A stretch of 64,000 nt of DNA from Coenobita brevimanus (Eukaryota > Arthropoda > Malacostraca > Decapoda > Coenobitidae). Location: the NCBI GenBank assembly GCA_032717465.1, contig CM064632.1, forward strand, positions 22,830,951 through 22,894,950, read 5' to 3'. This document shows positions 35,897-49,139 of this stretch, in pieces; the stretch's first letter is position 1, and every line of letters begins with the position of its first letter. The notes under the pieces are model-generated. The model was given only the letters and a program-made list of their open reading frames with translations, ran no database searches and had not been told where the DNA came from. The position numbers and the translations under genes are program-made.

Positions 35897-36301
35897 ATTT
35901 ATATATTATCATGTGTTTTTGTTAGCTCAGGGCCTTATATTTCACCTTTCGGAAGATCTCGTAGTGAAAGGGATAAACAGAACCTGGTTAGCCCTTGAAA
36001 AGCGTCTCATTAGCTGAATAAAATCGTCTGGAGGGGACTGGATCAGAACAGAGAAGAAATTCTACCGAAGGGGGTTGAGGAAGGGAGATGTAAATAGGAA
36101 CTGGTCGCCTTATTGCGTTTTGGAATAATAATAATAATAGTAGATTTGAATATTCGTGTTTTAATATCCCTGGTTGCCAAAAATAAAAGGAAGGGAAAAG
36201 CATGTAAAATCAGCGTGTTAAATTAAGAAGGGTGTTAAAAGCTTCAGTTCTCGTTTTTAGGCTATTTTTGTTTACGTATGCGCCCTTTCTTCCCCCCCCC
36301 C
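35897..36301. other. No gene seen
   Basis: A family-C-like core ('gctgaataaaatcgtctgga') lies near 36012-36032, followed by A/T-rich DNA. Confidence 0.45.
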
Positions 36302-36425
36302 CCTCTCTCTCTCTCTCTCAAGGGCCACATGCACAATAACATTCCCTTTATGCAGATCGAGCCTGTGTTGCATTTGTGCATATTACGCAATACCACGCAC
36401 CTCTGTCTGTCTGTCTGTCTCTGTC

Positions 36426-36477
<52 letters not shown>

Positions 36478-36655
36478 ATTACTATCTTCTACTTTCCCCT
36501 TCCCTCTCCCTTCCTCCAACTCTTTTCTTCCCTTTTCCGCCTTCTTCCCCTTCCTCCCTTCCGACTTCTTCCTTTCACCCATTCCTTCCTCCCTGTCTCC
36601 CCTTCCCCTGCCTTCCTCCCTCTCCCTTTCCCCCTGTCCTCCATCCTCCCCCTCA
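36302..36655. repeat. CT/CTGT microsatellites and pyrimidine-rich DNA
   Basis: CT at 36302-36320, CTGT/CT at 36400-36477, then C/T-biased DNA. Confidence 0.85.
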
Positions 36656-37116
36656 TAAACACACCCGGAAAAAGAATTACCGTGTTATGTACTAGACGAA
36701 CTTCACTGCGTAGTGACATTCATACGTTCTGCCTAAAATTGAACTTAATTTTCAGCTCCGGGCGCCACAAAGGAGTCGGCCATAAAAACAGGAAATATAG
36801 AAGACATACTGATCCGGTACAGCCATTATCAGAGAGAGAGAGAGAGAGAAATAAGGCCTTGGGACAGCTTCATACAAGAGAAATTGGCTGGTCCAGGATA
36901 TTAAAACCGAGAAGATAAATAGGCAGCGTAAGTGCCACATAATCGAGCTCATTGCTGGCGTTGTGACGGAGGACAAATGTGTTGGGAGGAGGAGGAGGAA
37001 AGCGAAAAGTGTAGTAGGCAGGGAGGTTAATAAGGAGATAGGAATGATGAGGACAGGATTGGTGTGAGTCAAGACAAGAGCCGAGACTTAAGTTCTGGAC
37101 GAGTGCCATCAAGAAA

Positions 37117-37117
<1 letters not shown>

Positions 37118-37152
<35 letters not shown>
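37118..37152. repeat. (GA)n microsatellite
   Basis: A GA array read directly. A shorter one is at 36830-36850. The sequence between and around them (36656-37329) has no gene I can see. Confidence 0.9.
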
Positions 37153-37156
<4 letters not shown>

Positions 37157-37329
37157 TCACGATATACACCAGCGAATATCAACGTTAAGTGAAGTGCGAA
37201 GGGTTGGCCAGGAGTCAATGGCTGGGAATCTGGCCATACACAAAGGCATGTATGGCAGAGAAGCAGGCCTGGCTAAGAGAATAGAGAGGGGGTAGGGAGG
37301 GGGTGGGGGTCGGGGGATGGTGGAGGGTG

Positions 37330-37595
37330 AAAGGTGAGGTGGATTATGGATTGTGGAAGATAGGGTGGATCATGGATTGTGGAAGGGGGGGTGGATCATA
37401 GATTGTGGAACTTGGGGTGGATCATGGACTGTGGAGGGTGGGATGGATTATGGATTGTGGAGGGTGGGGTGGATCATGGATTGTGGAGGGTGGGGTGGAT
37501 CACGGATTGTGGAAGGTGGGGTGGATCATGGATTGTGAAAGGCTAGATGGATTATGGAGTGTGGAAGGTGCGGTGGATCGTGGACTGTAAGGATG
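37330..37595. repeat. 26-bp minisatellite
   Basis: The core GGTGGATCATGGATTGTGG plus a G-rich spacer repeats about ten times. Because 26 is not a multiple of three, each frame cycles through the same peptides (VDHGLW, WIMDCG). Confidence 0.92.
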
Positions 37596-39295
<1,700 letters not shown>

Positions 39296-39400
39296 GAGGG
39301 TATTGATGGTGATAGCATCAACGCTTTCAGGCTCCTATGATTCATTCAGAGCTGAATAAATCGTCTAGAGCTGTCCCGATCGTGAGTAAGTTAACAAAGA
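39296..39400 (-). repeat. Family C repeat, copy 3
   Basis: 'caggctcctatgattcattc' followed by 'agctgaataaatcgtctaga' and 'cccgatcgtgagtaagtt', in reverse orientation to copies 1 and 2. Confidence 0.55.
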
Positions 39401-39508
39401 TGTCCACAGCTGTCTACTATCGCGCACTCATTTCTGCGGGTGCCACATCAGATACCTGTAGCCATTGTAGTAGGATTCTGACGTGAGGACCATAATGTTC
39501 AGTGAAAT

Positions 39509-39720
39509 ACAAGGATGATATTCTCGTCGGTTAAGGAAGCTCCCCAACACCTTTTCCTGAGCGACTTATGTTTATTACTCATTGCTGTTCTATTCTGTTA
39601 CATAAATCTTTCTAACATTGCACAAATAACGTGCAAAACGATATTAAACAGCCATATCCAAAAATAAATCGCTAAGGCAGGGGTGCTAGGGAGCCTCCTG
39701 ACCCCACGAGATGGGCCCTA
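39509..39720. mobile_element. MITE-B copy 7
   Basis: Left 'tattctcgtcggttaaggaa' and 'gctccccaacacc'; right 'ggggtgctagggagcctcct' and 'ccacgagatgggccc'; middle 'aacgatattaaacagccata'. Confidence 0.75.
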
Positions 39721-40216
39721 GAGTCCTTTCCCCTCTCCTGTCTCTTTTTCATCACTGGATTGATAGATGCTTAGATGTGACCTAGTATATTGAGATGCAT
39801 GTTGCCATTCGTCTGTTGGGTGGTAAGAAACACCTTTGTCCACTACGTCTACTTCAGGTGTGTCTGAATCCAGCAGTGAGGAGGCAGGGGAGGAGAATTG
39901 ACTTTTATTTGATCTTATCCGCCACTCACAGTTTCCTTCTACTTACCCTTTCCCATCGAGACCTACACACCCATATAGCTTAGAGTGGTGGGGTGTTTGT
40001 GTGTTTTCCCACTCGCTCTCTCTCCCTCTCTCCGTCTTTCCCACTCCCCCTCCTCTTCTCAACCTTTCCCTTTGAGACGACTACCGCCATAGATGTGTGT
40101 AATTCTTCTCACTCGCTCCCTCTCTCCCTCCCTGTCTCTCTTCCTTTTACCCCCCCCTCTCCCATGTAGTCTCACCCAGTCCCCCCCCCTTCTCTCTCTC
40201 TCTCTCTTTCTCTTCT
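39721..40216. other. No gene seen; CT-rich
   Basis: C/T-rich from 40005 to 40215 with C-runs. No coding evidence. Confidence 0.45.
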
Positions 40217-40345
40217 TATGCCAGTATAAATGTTCCCTGGTGAAATCACACCTTCCCATCCACCGTCCATCTTCACTCACACCACAACATTCCCGCCTAA
40301 CCACACAAACCCTTGGTATTTCCCGCTATATCTCGTCATTTCTCG
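40217..40345. repeat. Dispersed repeat F, copy 2
   Basis: Parallels 29375-29512 from 'ccctggtgaaatcacacc' to 'acccttggtatttcc', with about 90% identity by eye. Confidence 0.65.
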
Positions 40346-40915
40346 TCTGATCTCGCCACATTTTATCTGATCTCGCCATTTCTCTTGTCTCGTCCAGCCA
40401 TCCTTTCTGCCATCCATCCTCATCCATACCTCACAATTTACGCCTAACCACATAGTCCCTTGTCAGTGCCAGGTATATCTCGTCGCTTCTCGTGTGACCT
40501 CGCCACTTCTCGTCTAGTCTCGCCACATACCCCCTGATTTCACCTCTACTTTCCTGATCTCGCCACTTTTAGCCAAATTTCGATTTTATTTTTATTTTTA
40601 TTTTTTTCCTCCTCACTCATTTTCTCACCACTTCTAGCAATATCCCACATATTCTCGCTTCTTCCCTGGTCACGCTATTTCTCCCCTCACAGTCCCACGC
40701 CACTGCTCGCCAAATCTCGCTGCTTCTCGCTGTATTTCGCCTTTCGCCATATCTCACCACTTCACATGCAGTCCCGCCAGATCTCGCCGCCTCGCCGCCA
40801 CTTATGGTCATATCTCGTAATTTCTCGCCACTTCTCGCAATATGTCGTTACTTTTCGCCTCATCTCGCTACTTCTCGTCAAGTCTTGCTCTTTCTAGCAA
40901 ATCTCGCCACTACCT
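40346..40915. repeat. Degenerate ~17-bp minisatellite, TCTCGCCACTTCTCG
   Basis: TCTCGCCACTTCTCG-like units recur with many variants over ~570 bp, with no clean higher-order period. Confidence 0.7.
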
Positions 40916-40968
40916 ATTTTCATTCTCCATCAAGGACACGTTTTAAAAATTGTTTTCCCTAATTTTTG

Positions 40969-40970
<2 letters not shown>

Positions 40971-41030
<60 letters not shown>
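40971..41030. repeat. (CT)n microsatellite
   Basis: A CT array read directly. Confidence 0.95.
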
Positions 41031-41034
<4 letters not shown>

Positions 41035-41275
41035 ACCCTGTTTTTTTTATCTAGGATTTTTTTTTCTCTGTATATTGTAAGATTAATTGATCAGCATTCC
41101 ATTTCGTTCCTTTTTAGTTTTTAGTTTGAGTCAACATTTTCGGCCTCCATCTCGGTATTCTGTTTATAATAGGCTTTCCTAGCAGTGGGTCTTATGCAAG
41201 GGTTCGTATGAGAGAGAGAGAGACAGAGAGACAGAGAGTCTCAGTAGGTGGGATAGCCAGAGGTCTTTAGGGATC

Positions 41276-41713
41276 ACCCCCCCCTCTCTCTCTCTCTCTC
41301 TCTCTGACCTCATTTTCCTTTCTTTTTCCATCTTCCTTTCCCTTTTCCATCTCCCCTTTTCCCCTCTACCTTTCCTTTGTTTCCCCAGTCCTTGTCCTTC
41401 CCTTCTTTTATTTTTCATTTTCCTTCCTCGTTTCCTCCCCAAACATCTCTGTTTCCTTTCTTCCGATTTTCTCCTTTCCTCCCCTTTTCCTTCCTTTCTT
41501 CCAACTTTTCGCCTCAGCTCCCTCCACTCCTCCAAAGAACTCTTCCCTTTTTCCCTCTTTTCCTCTCCTTGCTCCCTCTTTTCCTTACCCCTCTTCCCTC
41601 CTCTCATTACTCATTTTCCTAACCCTCCTCCCCTTGTCTCTCCTCTCTCTCTCTCTCTCTCTGTCTCTCTGTCTCTCTCTCTCTTTGTCTCTCTGTCTGT
41701 CTGTCTGTCTGTC

Positions 41714-41802
<89 letters not shown>

Positions 41803-42225
41803 CTTATGTTTTCTCTCCCCAGCACCTAAGACATCTCCCCTCTTCCTCCTTTTTCCCACTCTCCTCTTCCCTCCTTTGGTTTCCTCTTTTCCATCTTGTC
41901 CTCACTGCCCTTCCGCCGTTTCCTGTCCTTTCTTCTATTTCGTCCTCCTTCTTTTCCATCCTTTTCTCTCCTTTCTTTCGTCCTTTCCTCCCCTCTTCTA
42001 CTCTTTCCCCCTACCTTCTCTTCCAACCTTTCCACTAAAATCATAGATCTTTTTCTCCCCCCTCTTCAGTCCTTTCCTCTGTTCCATCTTTTCCTCCCTT
42101 CTCTTCCATCCTCCTCTTCCCTTCTCTTCTTCCTCTTTTCTCTCCATATCTACCCCTTTCCCCTCTGTTCTCACCTCTCAACGGCTCTCTCACTTTTTCC
42201 CTCCCTCCTCCGTCACTTCTAATAC
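41276..42225. repeat. ~950-bp polypyrimidine block with CT/CTGT arrays
   Basis: C/T-biased plus strand containing CT arrays at 41283-41306 and a CT/CTGT array at 41641-41797. Long frames are Ser/Leu/Phe/Pro runs, not genes. Confidence 0.85.
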
Positions 42226-42234
42226 TATTGGTGG

Positions 42235-42485
42235 AGAAGCATGGCTGGGGGAGAGGGGGAGAGGAGAGAGCAAGAGGGGAGAAATAGGTATGACAGAGAG
42301 GTGGGAGAGTTGGAGTGTCAGTGAGGGAATGTGACTTGGAGGTGAAGGGAGAGGGGAGAGAACGCTGCAGAGGGAGAGGATAGTGGGAACGTGATGGAGG
42401 TGGAAGTTAATTAAGAGTGAAAGTGAAAGCAAGTCACGAGACGAAGCAAACTTGAGAGAGAGAGAGAGAGAGAGGGGGGGGGTAG
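42235..42485. repeat. Polypurine block opposite the preceding polypyrimidine block
   Basis: Composition switches abruptly from C/T-rich to G/A-rich on the plus strand. Ends with a GA array (42454-42473) and a G run. Confidence 0.75.
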
Positions 42486-42639
42486 AACAATGTCAGTGCG
42501 AGAGATGCGAAAAAATCTAAGAAAGGAAATGAGACCAGGATTTAGGAAGGACTAGAGGGGTGGGGGTGGAGGAGCAAGGGTGACGAGGACGAAGATAAAT
42601 GATAACGAAGGAAAACTGTGATATTAACGAGAAAGAATG

Positions 42640-42760
42640 GTGGTAATAATGAAACATCCTCGGCCCCTATGACTCACTCAGATGAATAAAATCGCCTGAG
42701 GGTAGCTGGACTAGGGTCTAGAGTTGCCATGTTCATGAGACGGTCAACCTTTTCAATCCG
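42640..42760 (-). repeat. Family C repeat, copy 4
   Basis: 'cccctatgactcactcagat' followed by 'gaataaaatcgcctgagg' and 'catgttcatgagacggt'. Confidence 0.55.
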
Positions 42761-42823
42761 ATGAAACATAAAAAAATTGATTCTGGCTTCCTACTGTGAT
42801 TTTCTTCGTCTTAGATTTTTCAC

Positions 42824-42829
<6 letters not shown>

Positions 42830-42896
<67 letters not shown>
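42830..42896. repeat. (CT)n microsatellite
   Basis: A CT array read directly. Confidence 0.95.
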
Positions 42897-42899
<3 letters not shown>

Positions 42900-42974
42900 A
42901 AACCCCTTCACTACTACAGATCCTAATTCCTGAGCTTAATTAAATCTTGAGAGGGATTAAATTATGTCATGGGT

Positions 42975-43210
42975 CTAAAGGTGTTAATGGTACCTGTGCT
43001 CTCGGGCTCCTGTTACTCACTCTCAGCTGAATAAAATCGTCTGGGGGTAACTTTAATGAAACACCGCACGAGTTATCCTGACCATGAGAGGGTGATGGGT
43101 GACAGTATTAATCCTCTGGCTCCTATGACTCACTCTCAGCTGAATAAAATAGTCTTGTGGCAGCTGAACTAGAACACTAACTTGAGCTCTCCCGGCTTTA
43201 AGGTTAAGCT
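42975..43210 (-). repeat. Family C repeat, copies 5 and 6 in tandem
   Basis: Two adjacent copies with cores 'gctgaataaaatcgtctggg' (near 43025) and 'gctgaataaaatagtcttgt' (near 43140), both preceded by 'actcactctca'. The first also has 'cctgaccatgagagggt', giving the family right end. Similar lone cores occur near 43460 and 45000. Confidence 0.6.
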
Positions 43211-43652
43211 CCTTCACCTCGCCGCCGTCTTTGTTAATTTTCCACCTGCCGACTCCAAGCCACCTTACTTAGCTTAATGGAAGGCGAGTGGTGGAGATGA
43301 AGTGATATTACCTTCACCCCAATGACTTATTTTTTAAAGTTTATTCTTGATTGTTCCAGACGGTTTTACTTATCTTCGGAGAGACTTTCTGAACAGACGG
43401 AGATACTGTAGAGACCTTAATTCATCCCCCACAAGAGATCCTACATAAATGCCGCAAAAATCGTCTAGTTGTAGCAAGAATAATTAAAAAAGAAAGAAAG
43501 AAAATGGATTCACTGGTCTCAACTTGTGAACGATGACCTAATTACCTGCTAAGAAGTTAACTGAAAAAAATAAGCCCAAACAAAACTACATACGTAAAAA
43601 ATTGCAAGCGAAAAAATGCCTAAAATGCGTCACTGGATTCAAGGTGTAATTA
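43211..43652. other. No gene seen
   Basis: No recognisable gene or complete repeat copy. Confidence 0.4.
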
Positions 43653-43867
43653 CTATACCCTTTTTACTCTAACTTGGCCTAAAAAAAACATGCCATCTCT
43701 CCATTTTGAATATTGAGTTGTTACCAAGCGATTAACAATATAAAATGCTGCTAGTCATGAAGAAGTGTTATGGAAAGGATGTAGGGGCACAGTATTGTCA
43801 CTGACGTACTTGAAATAATCTGCAAATGGACAAAAACCTGGGCCATGTTAAGGTAAAAAGACCTTAG
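43653..43867 (+). mobile_element. MITE-A copy 9
   Basis: Begins CTATACCCTTTTTACTCT and ends 'gttaaggtaaaaagaccttag'. This is the best-preserved left end of the family. Confidence 0.78.
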
Positions 43868-43907
43868 CCAAGCAGTTAACTGTAAATATAGCACAAACAA
43901 AACTATG

Positions 43908-44022
43908 TATCTATTGCCAGACGTCTTAATCTCAGAAGGGGTTGCCACAAACAAATCGCCTCCATGCCGCCCTGTCCCCCGGCATTCCGCTGCCCTCCAC
44001 CCAGCTCACACACCCCTTGAGC
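43908..44022 (-). mobile_element. LINE-D 3' end fragment
   Basis: Minus-strand frame ends 'GDRAAWRRFVCGN' and the 3' end is seen as 'tatctattgccagacgtctt'. Only the last ~115 bp of the LINE is present. Confidence 0.82.
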
Positions 44023-44383
44023 AAAATTTTGCGTAAAAACAATACCCGAGAAAATATGAGCGTCGTAGAAATGATCCTGCTACTACCGAAATCACGATGA
44101 TTTTCAATCAACGCTTTGAAAATCATCGTGAAAATGCACCAATAAAACTGTCTTTAAATTAACATTGCTGTGAAGAAAAGTACCAGAAATATTTGCCTGG
44201 AAAAATACCTAGAGAAGTGCTAGACGGTTTCTCGAAATTTATCCAGAAAATATCAGAAAACACCGTCTGGAAATCTATGTAGAAATAGAGCAGGAAAAAT
44301 TAATTTTAAAAAAGGACAGTTATTGAAACCTTCTTATTGTTCGTCTTTTGAATTTGACTTGTTACGATGATAATTCTACGCCG

Positions 44384-44596
44384 CTTACTGTACCTTGGCC
44401 AAAAGTTGCCATCGCCCCATCTTGAATGCTGAGTTATAAAAATAGGTTGAGACTAGAATATAATGCTGGTCACGAAGAAGTGCTACAGAAAGGGTGTAGA
44501 GTCACAGTTGCATAGTCTGCTTTCTGCCACTGAGCTACGTAAAATAAGCTGCAAAAGGATGAAAATTTGGGCCAATTGTAAGTGAACGAACAGTAG
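44384..44596 (+). mobile_element. MITE-A copy 10
   Basis: 'cttactgtaccttggcc', 'gccatcgccccatcttgaat', 'gctggtcacgaagaagtgct', 'gccactgagctacgtaaaat', ending 'aacagtag'. Confidence 0.75.
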
Positions 44597-44882
44597 AATA
44601 CTCCCGCGTCATTGCCCAGCCTCAGTTCAGGGTAGATTGTGTTCTTTCCAGTGACCTTGACCTTTGATCTAACAGAAAATGGAGTTTCGAGGTTAGGTCT
44701 CTCAAGCACTAAACTTAAATACGCAATTAGACAAACAAGCTAGACGTGCAGTAAGACCCAACAGTACAAATAAGGACCACGATATAAACTTGACTGTTAC
44801 TTGTCGTGTTCTCGGGGAAGATTGTCCTCCATAGTCACTGCAGGTCCTGGACGTCATTAATTTAATTTTGCTGCAGCCAGAC

Positions 44883-44914
<32 letters not shown>

Positions 44915-45520
44915 CTATCCAGGAGGTCATCCTTACGTGAAGAAGCTAATGAAAGCTGGATTTAACCCCACCAATTTGATTCCACCAAAGCTAAGTGCAG
45001 TCGTCTGAACGTAGCATGAATATAATATAATAATACTGATACTTATCATCGTCATCATCATCATCATCATCGTCGTCGTCGTCGTCGTCGTCAGTCAGTC
45101 ATTACCATCACCATCCCCATCAATTAATCAGTCATCATATTGGTAATAATAATAATAATAATAATAATGATAAACGTCATCATAGAAGAGGTTAATGATT
45201 TCCGTGCAGTCGACAGGAATATAACAGCGTGTTACCAAAACCGAGTCCGCGAAGGTGCAAACAAACTCTCAGTATCTGACAGATATTTACGGTACGCCTG
45301 CAAATAGTTACCTGTGATTATTGGCATCTTGCGGCATAAAATGTTTTCAGTAACGGTACATAGAGCTAAGACATTATTTAGCATCAACACGTGCTTTGAA
45401 ATTTATCTTTGAAAAACTATAGGATTCACTTTTGATTTGTTTTTACTGATAACCTGTGCAAGAAGGCAATGAACATCCCACTCTGAGTGAAGTATATCAG
45501 AATAACTTATTATGATCATC
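44597..45520. other. No gene seen; simple repeats
   Basis: Poly(T) at 44887-44914, ATC/GTC triplets at 45049-45093, AAT triplets at 45147-45168. No ORF of interest. Confidence 0.55.

Positions 45521-45602
<82 letters not shown>
45521..45602. repeat. (AT)n microsatellite
   Basis: About 40 AT units ending where the LINE-C 3' end begins. Confidence 0.95.
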
Positions 45603-45606
<4 letters not shown>

Positions 45607-47919
45607 CAGAACGGAGGAAGGAAAAACAAATGGGTAAAAAAAAATAATCCATACACCAGATTACTGGTGTCCTCTGTTCATAAAATATCTGTAACAGTTA
45701 GACTTGAACAGTTGTGGGTTGAAATTTGGAGGAAAACAACTCTGGGGAAGCGAGTTCCAGAGAGATGCAGTTCGGGGAATGAAAGAATTCTGATAGGCAG
45801 AAGTTCTGCAATATGGCTGAGTGACATTCCAGTCATGAGCACTACCAGATGCCCGTGTAGCACGAGGGAAGGCATAGAGAGGTGGCACCATGGACGCAAC
45901 TTCGTCTGAGCATTTGCCAAAAAAATATCTGTAAAATAATACAAGGGAGGCAACATTCCTTCTTACTTGCAGGGGAGGTAGTTTATATGTAATGGCAGGG
46001 TTGTTAATGATTCTAACAGCTTTATTCTGAATTTTGTCTAGTTGTCTTAATGCAACCTCCCCATAACCATTCCACAAGGGTGAGCAATATTCAAGCTGAG
46101 AGCGCACATGACTCTTATAAATTATAGCTAACTGCTCATCGGCGAAGAAGTTACGGACTCTGTACAATAATCCAAGTTTCTTTGAGGCGGTTTTAGCAAG
46201 TGATCTGACATGAGAGGTCCAGCTGAGGGCACTGTTAAGTGAGACTCCAAGAATTTCAATACTTTTGGAGATGGGAATATTAGTAGCACTGAAGGTAATG
46301 TACGAATCTGGCAATATCTGTCTATTAGTAAACTGTATATATTTAGTTTTACTAGCATTAAAAGAGACAAGGTTGTTTTGTCCCCATTCACTGATTGTAG
46401 ATAGGTCTTGATTTATGGAGATGGCTGTACTGAGTTGAGAGGTAGAGATATTAGACTTTGTAAATGGATGTCTGAGTGTGAATGAACTATGTAGTGTTGA
46501 GTCATCTGCATATGAGTGAATGGAATTGTGAGTGACAGATAAGAGATCATTAATATGAACCAGAAATAGGGTTGGTGCCAGAACTTATCCCTGCGGCACG
46601 CCGGCGTTAATTGAGTGGAAATTCGAATATACGTCATCTACTTTTACTGTTATTTTCCTGTCACTAAGATAAGAAGAAATCAAAGGAACAAAAGACGTTA
46701 GTCCATAGCAAGGGAGTTTGGACAGCAGGGAACGGTGCCATACTCTGTCAAAAGCTTTAGAGATATCAAGAGCTACTGCATGAGTTTCTCCAAAAAGATC
46801 AATTGATTGATGGATGGTATGAGTTAAGAGATTGAGTATGTCAATGGTGGATCTTTCGTGGCGAAAACCGTATTGTCTATCACTAATTAAGTTGTTGGAT
46901 TCAAGATGTTTAATAATATGCTTATTAATTAAAGTTTCAAATACCTTACCAAGAGAAGATGTGACAGCTATTGGTCTGTAATTGGAGGGGTCAGACGAAC
47001 TTCCTTTCTTCGGAACTGGGTGGATATTGGCTTCTTTCCATGAGTTTGGGAATGAAGAAGCACGTATGCATAGTCTGAATAATTTAGCTAGGACAGAGGC
47101 AAGTTCAGGGGAACGCTTTTTTAAAACAATTGGCGGAATTCCATCTGGGCCTGGAGCTTTGTTGGTAGGTAAATTGTCTAGGATGGATTTTACGTATCTT
47201 GTCTGTATTTTAAGTGGGGCAATTTCGGGAGAATCAAGTTCCAGTACTGAGACATTCTGGCTAGTATCATCTATGGTAGAGTTTCTTGCAAAGGTACTAG
47301 CAAAGATATCTACTTTCCCACGTGGGTCATTTGTAATATTGCCATCTGAAGATTTTAGTGGGGGAATGGAAGATGACTTGTTAAAGTTATTATTGAAAGA
47401 ATTAAGAGTTGACCAGAATATTCTATTGTCATTAGGGTTGTTATGTAGTTTTGATGCTTGCTTTTGAAGAAAGTTTGATTTAGATAGATTTACTACAGCT
47501 TTTGCATGATTTCTAGCAATTTTAAATTGGGAGAGTGATTCAGATGTTTTTGATTTTAAGTAAGAGTTATAGGCTGATGACTTTTGGGCTGTTGCTCTGG
47601 CACAATTGCCATCAAACCATTTTGGAGAGTTTGATCTTTTAGTGAACTGTTGACTTGGTATGAATAAATCCATACCAGCTAGTATTAAGTCGCAAATGTG
47701 GGACTGGGTAGAATTGGGATCACTAGAGAAGAAAGACAGCCATGGAATATCAGCAAGATAATTTCTAAATCCATCCCAGTCTGCCCTGTCAAAGTGCCAT
47801 CGGGTCACCCTGACAGGTTCAGAATGGGGAGGGATTATGCAATCCTCTTTGTCCTTCCTGCAGAAATAAGTAGCATTATAAAGAAATATTATACTTGTTG
47901 TTCTCGCAAAATAATCTTA
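45603..47919 (-). mobile_element. LINE-C, 5'-truncated Jockey-like LINE
   Basis: Transcribed right to left. The 3' UTR (45660-45603) is shared with the fragment at 7386-7612, including 'ccatacaccagattactgg' on the plus strand. The 3' end directly abuts the (AT)n array. The coding part retains the RT and C-terminal domains but no endonuclease. Upstream the frame meets a stop at 47917-47919, so the true 5' border is near there. Confidence 0.88.
45661..47916 (-). pseudogene. LINE-C reverse transcriptase, one in-frame stop
   Basis: Order on the minus strand: VTRWHFDRADW, a Ser/Asn-rich linker, NKAPGPDGIPPIVLK, FPNSWKEANIHPVPKKG, SNYRPIAVTSSLGKVFE, QYGFRHERSTIDIL, VALDISKAFDRVWH and AGVPQG. TAA follows at 46587-46585 where Ser is usual (GVPQGS). 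The same frame continues with the catalytic YADD, then LEILGVSLNSALSW-like sequence, 'LGLLYRVRNFF', 'YKSHVRSQLEYCSPLW' and 'TASLWNSLPQSCFPP'. I see no frameshift over ~750 codons. The product would be the element polymerase. Similarity to Jockey/BS-type transposons is from motif memory. Confidence 0.9.
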
Positions 47920-48085
47920 GGACAGGAATTTCTTCATACGAGAAAAGACGTAGGAAGAATCCAACCTCTGTTTGTCCCTCCTGCTGTAAAAAAATATTTA
48001 GACAGTCAGTTGAACGTAAGTATGATTGAGAATCGACGAGAACAAACGACTGGGAAAGACTCTGCCTTCTACCTGTCCTTTCTGT
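47920..48085. other. No gene seen
   Basis: Short region with an 'acgagaacaaacgactggg' motif also seen, diverged, near 55855. Confidence 0.4.
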
Positions 48086-49060
<975 letters not shown>

Positions 49061-49065
49061 TAAAT

Positions 49066-49083
49066 TTGGCGACCTCGCCAGGA
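49066..49083 (+). promoter_or_regulatory. Candidate primer binding site
   Basis: TGGCGACCTCGCCAGGAT starts five bases after the LTR and begins TGG, complementary to the CCA end of a tRNA. I cannot assign the tRNA. Confidence 0.55.
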
Positions 49084-49139
49084 TATTCAGGATAATGTCA
49101 TAAGGATATTGCTTGATATTTTGTGACTGAGATTTATTC

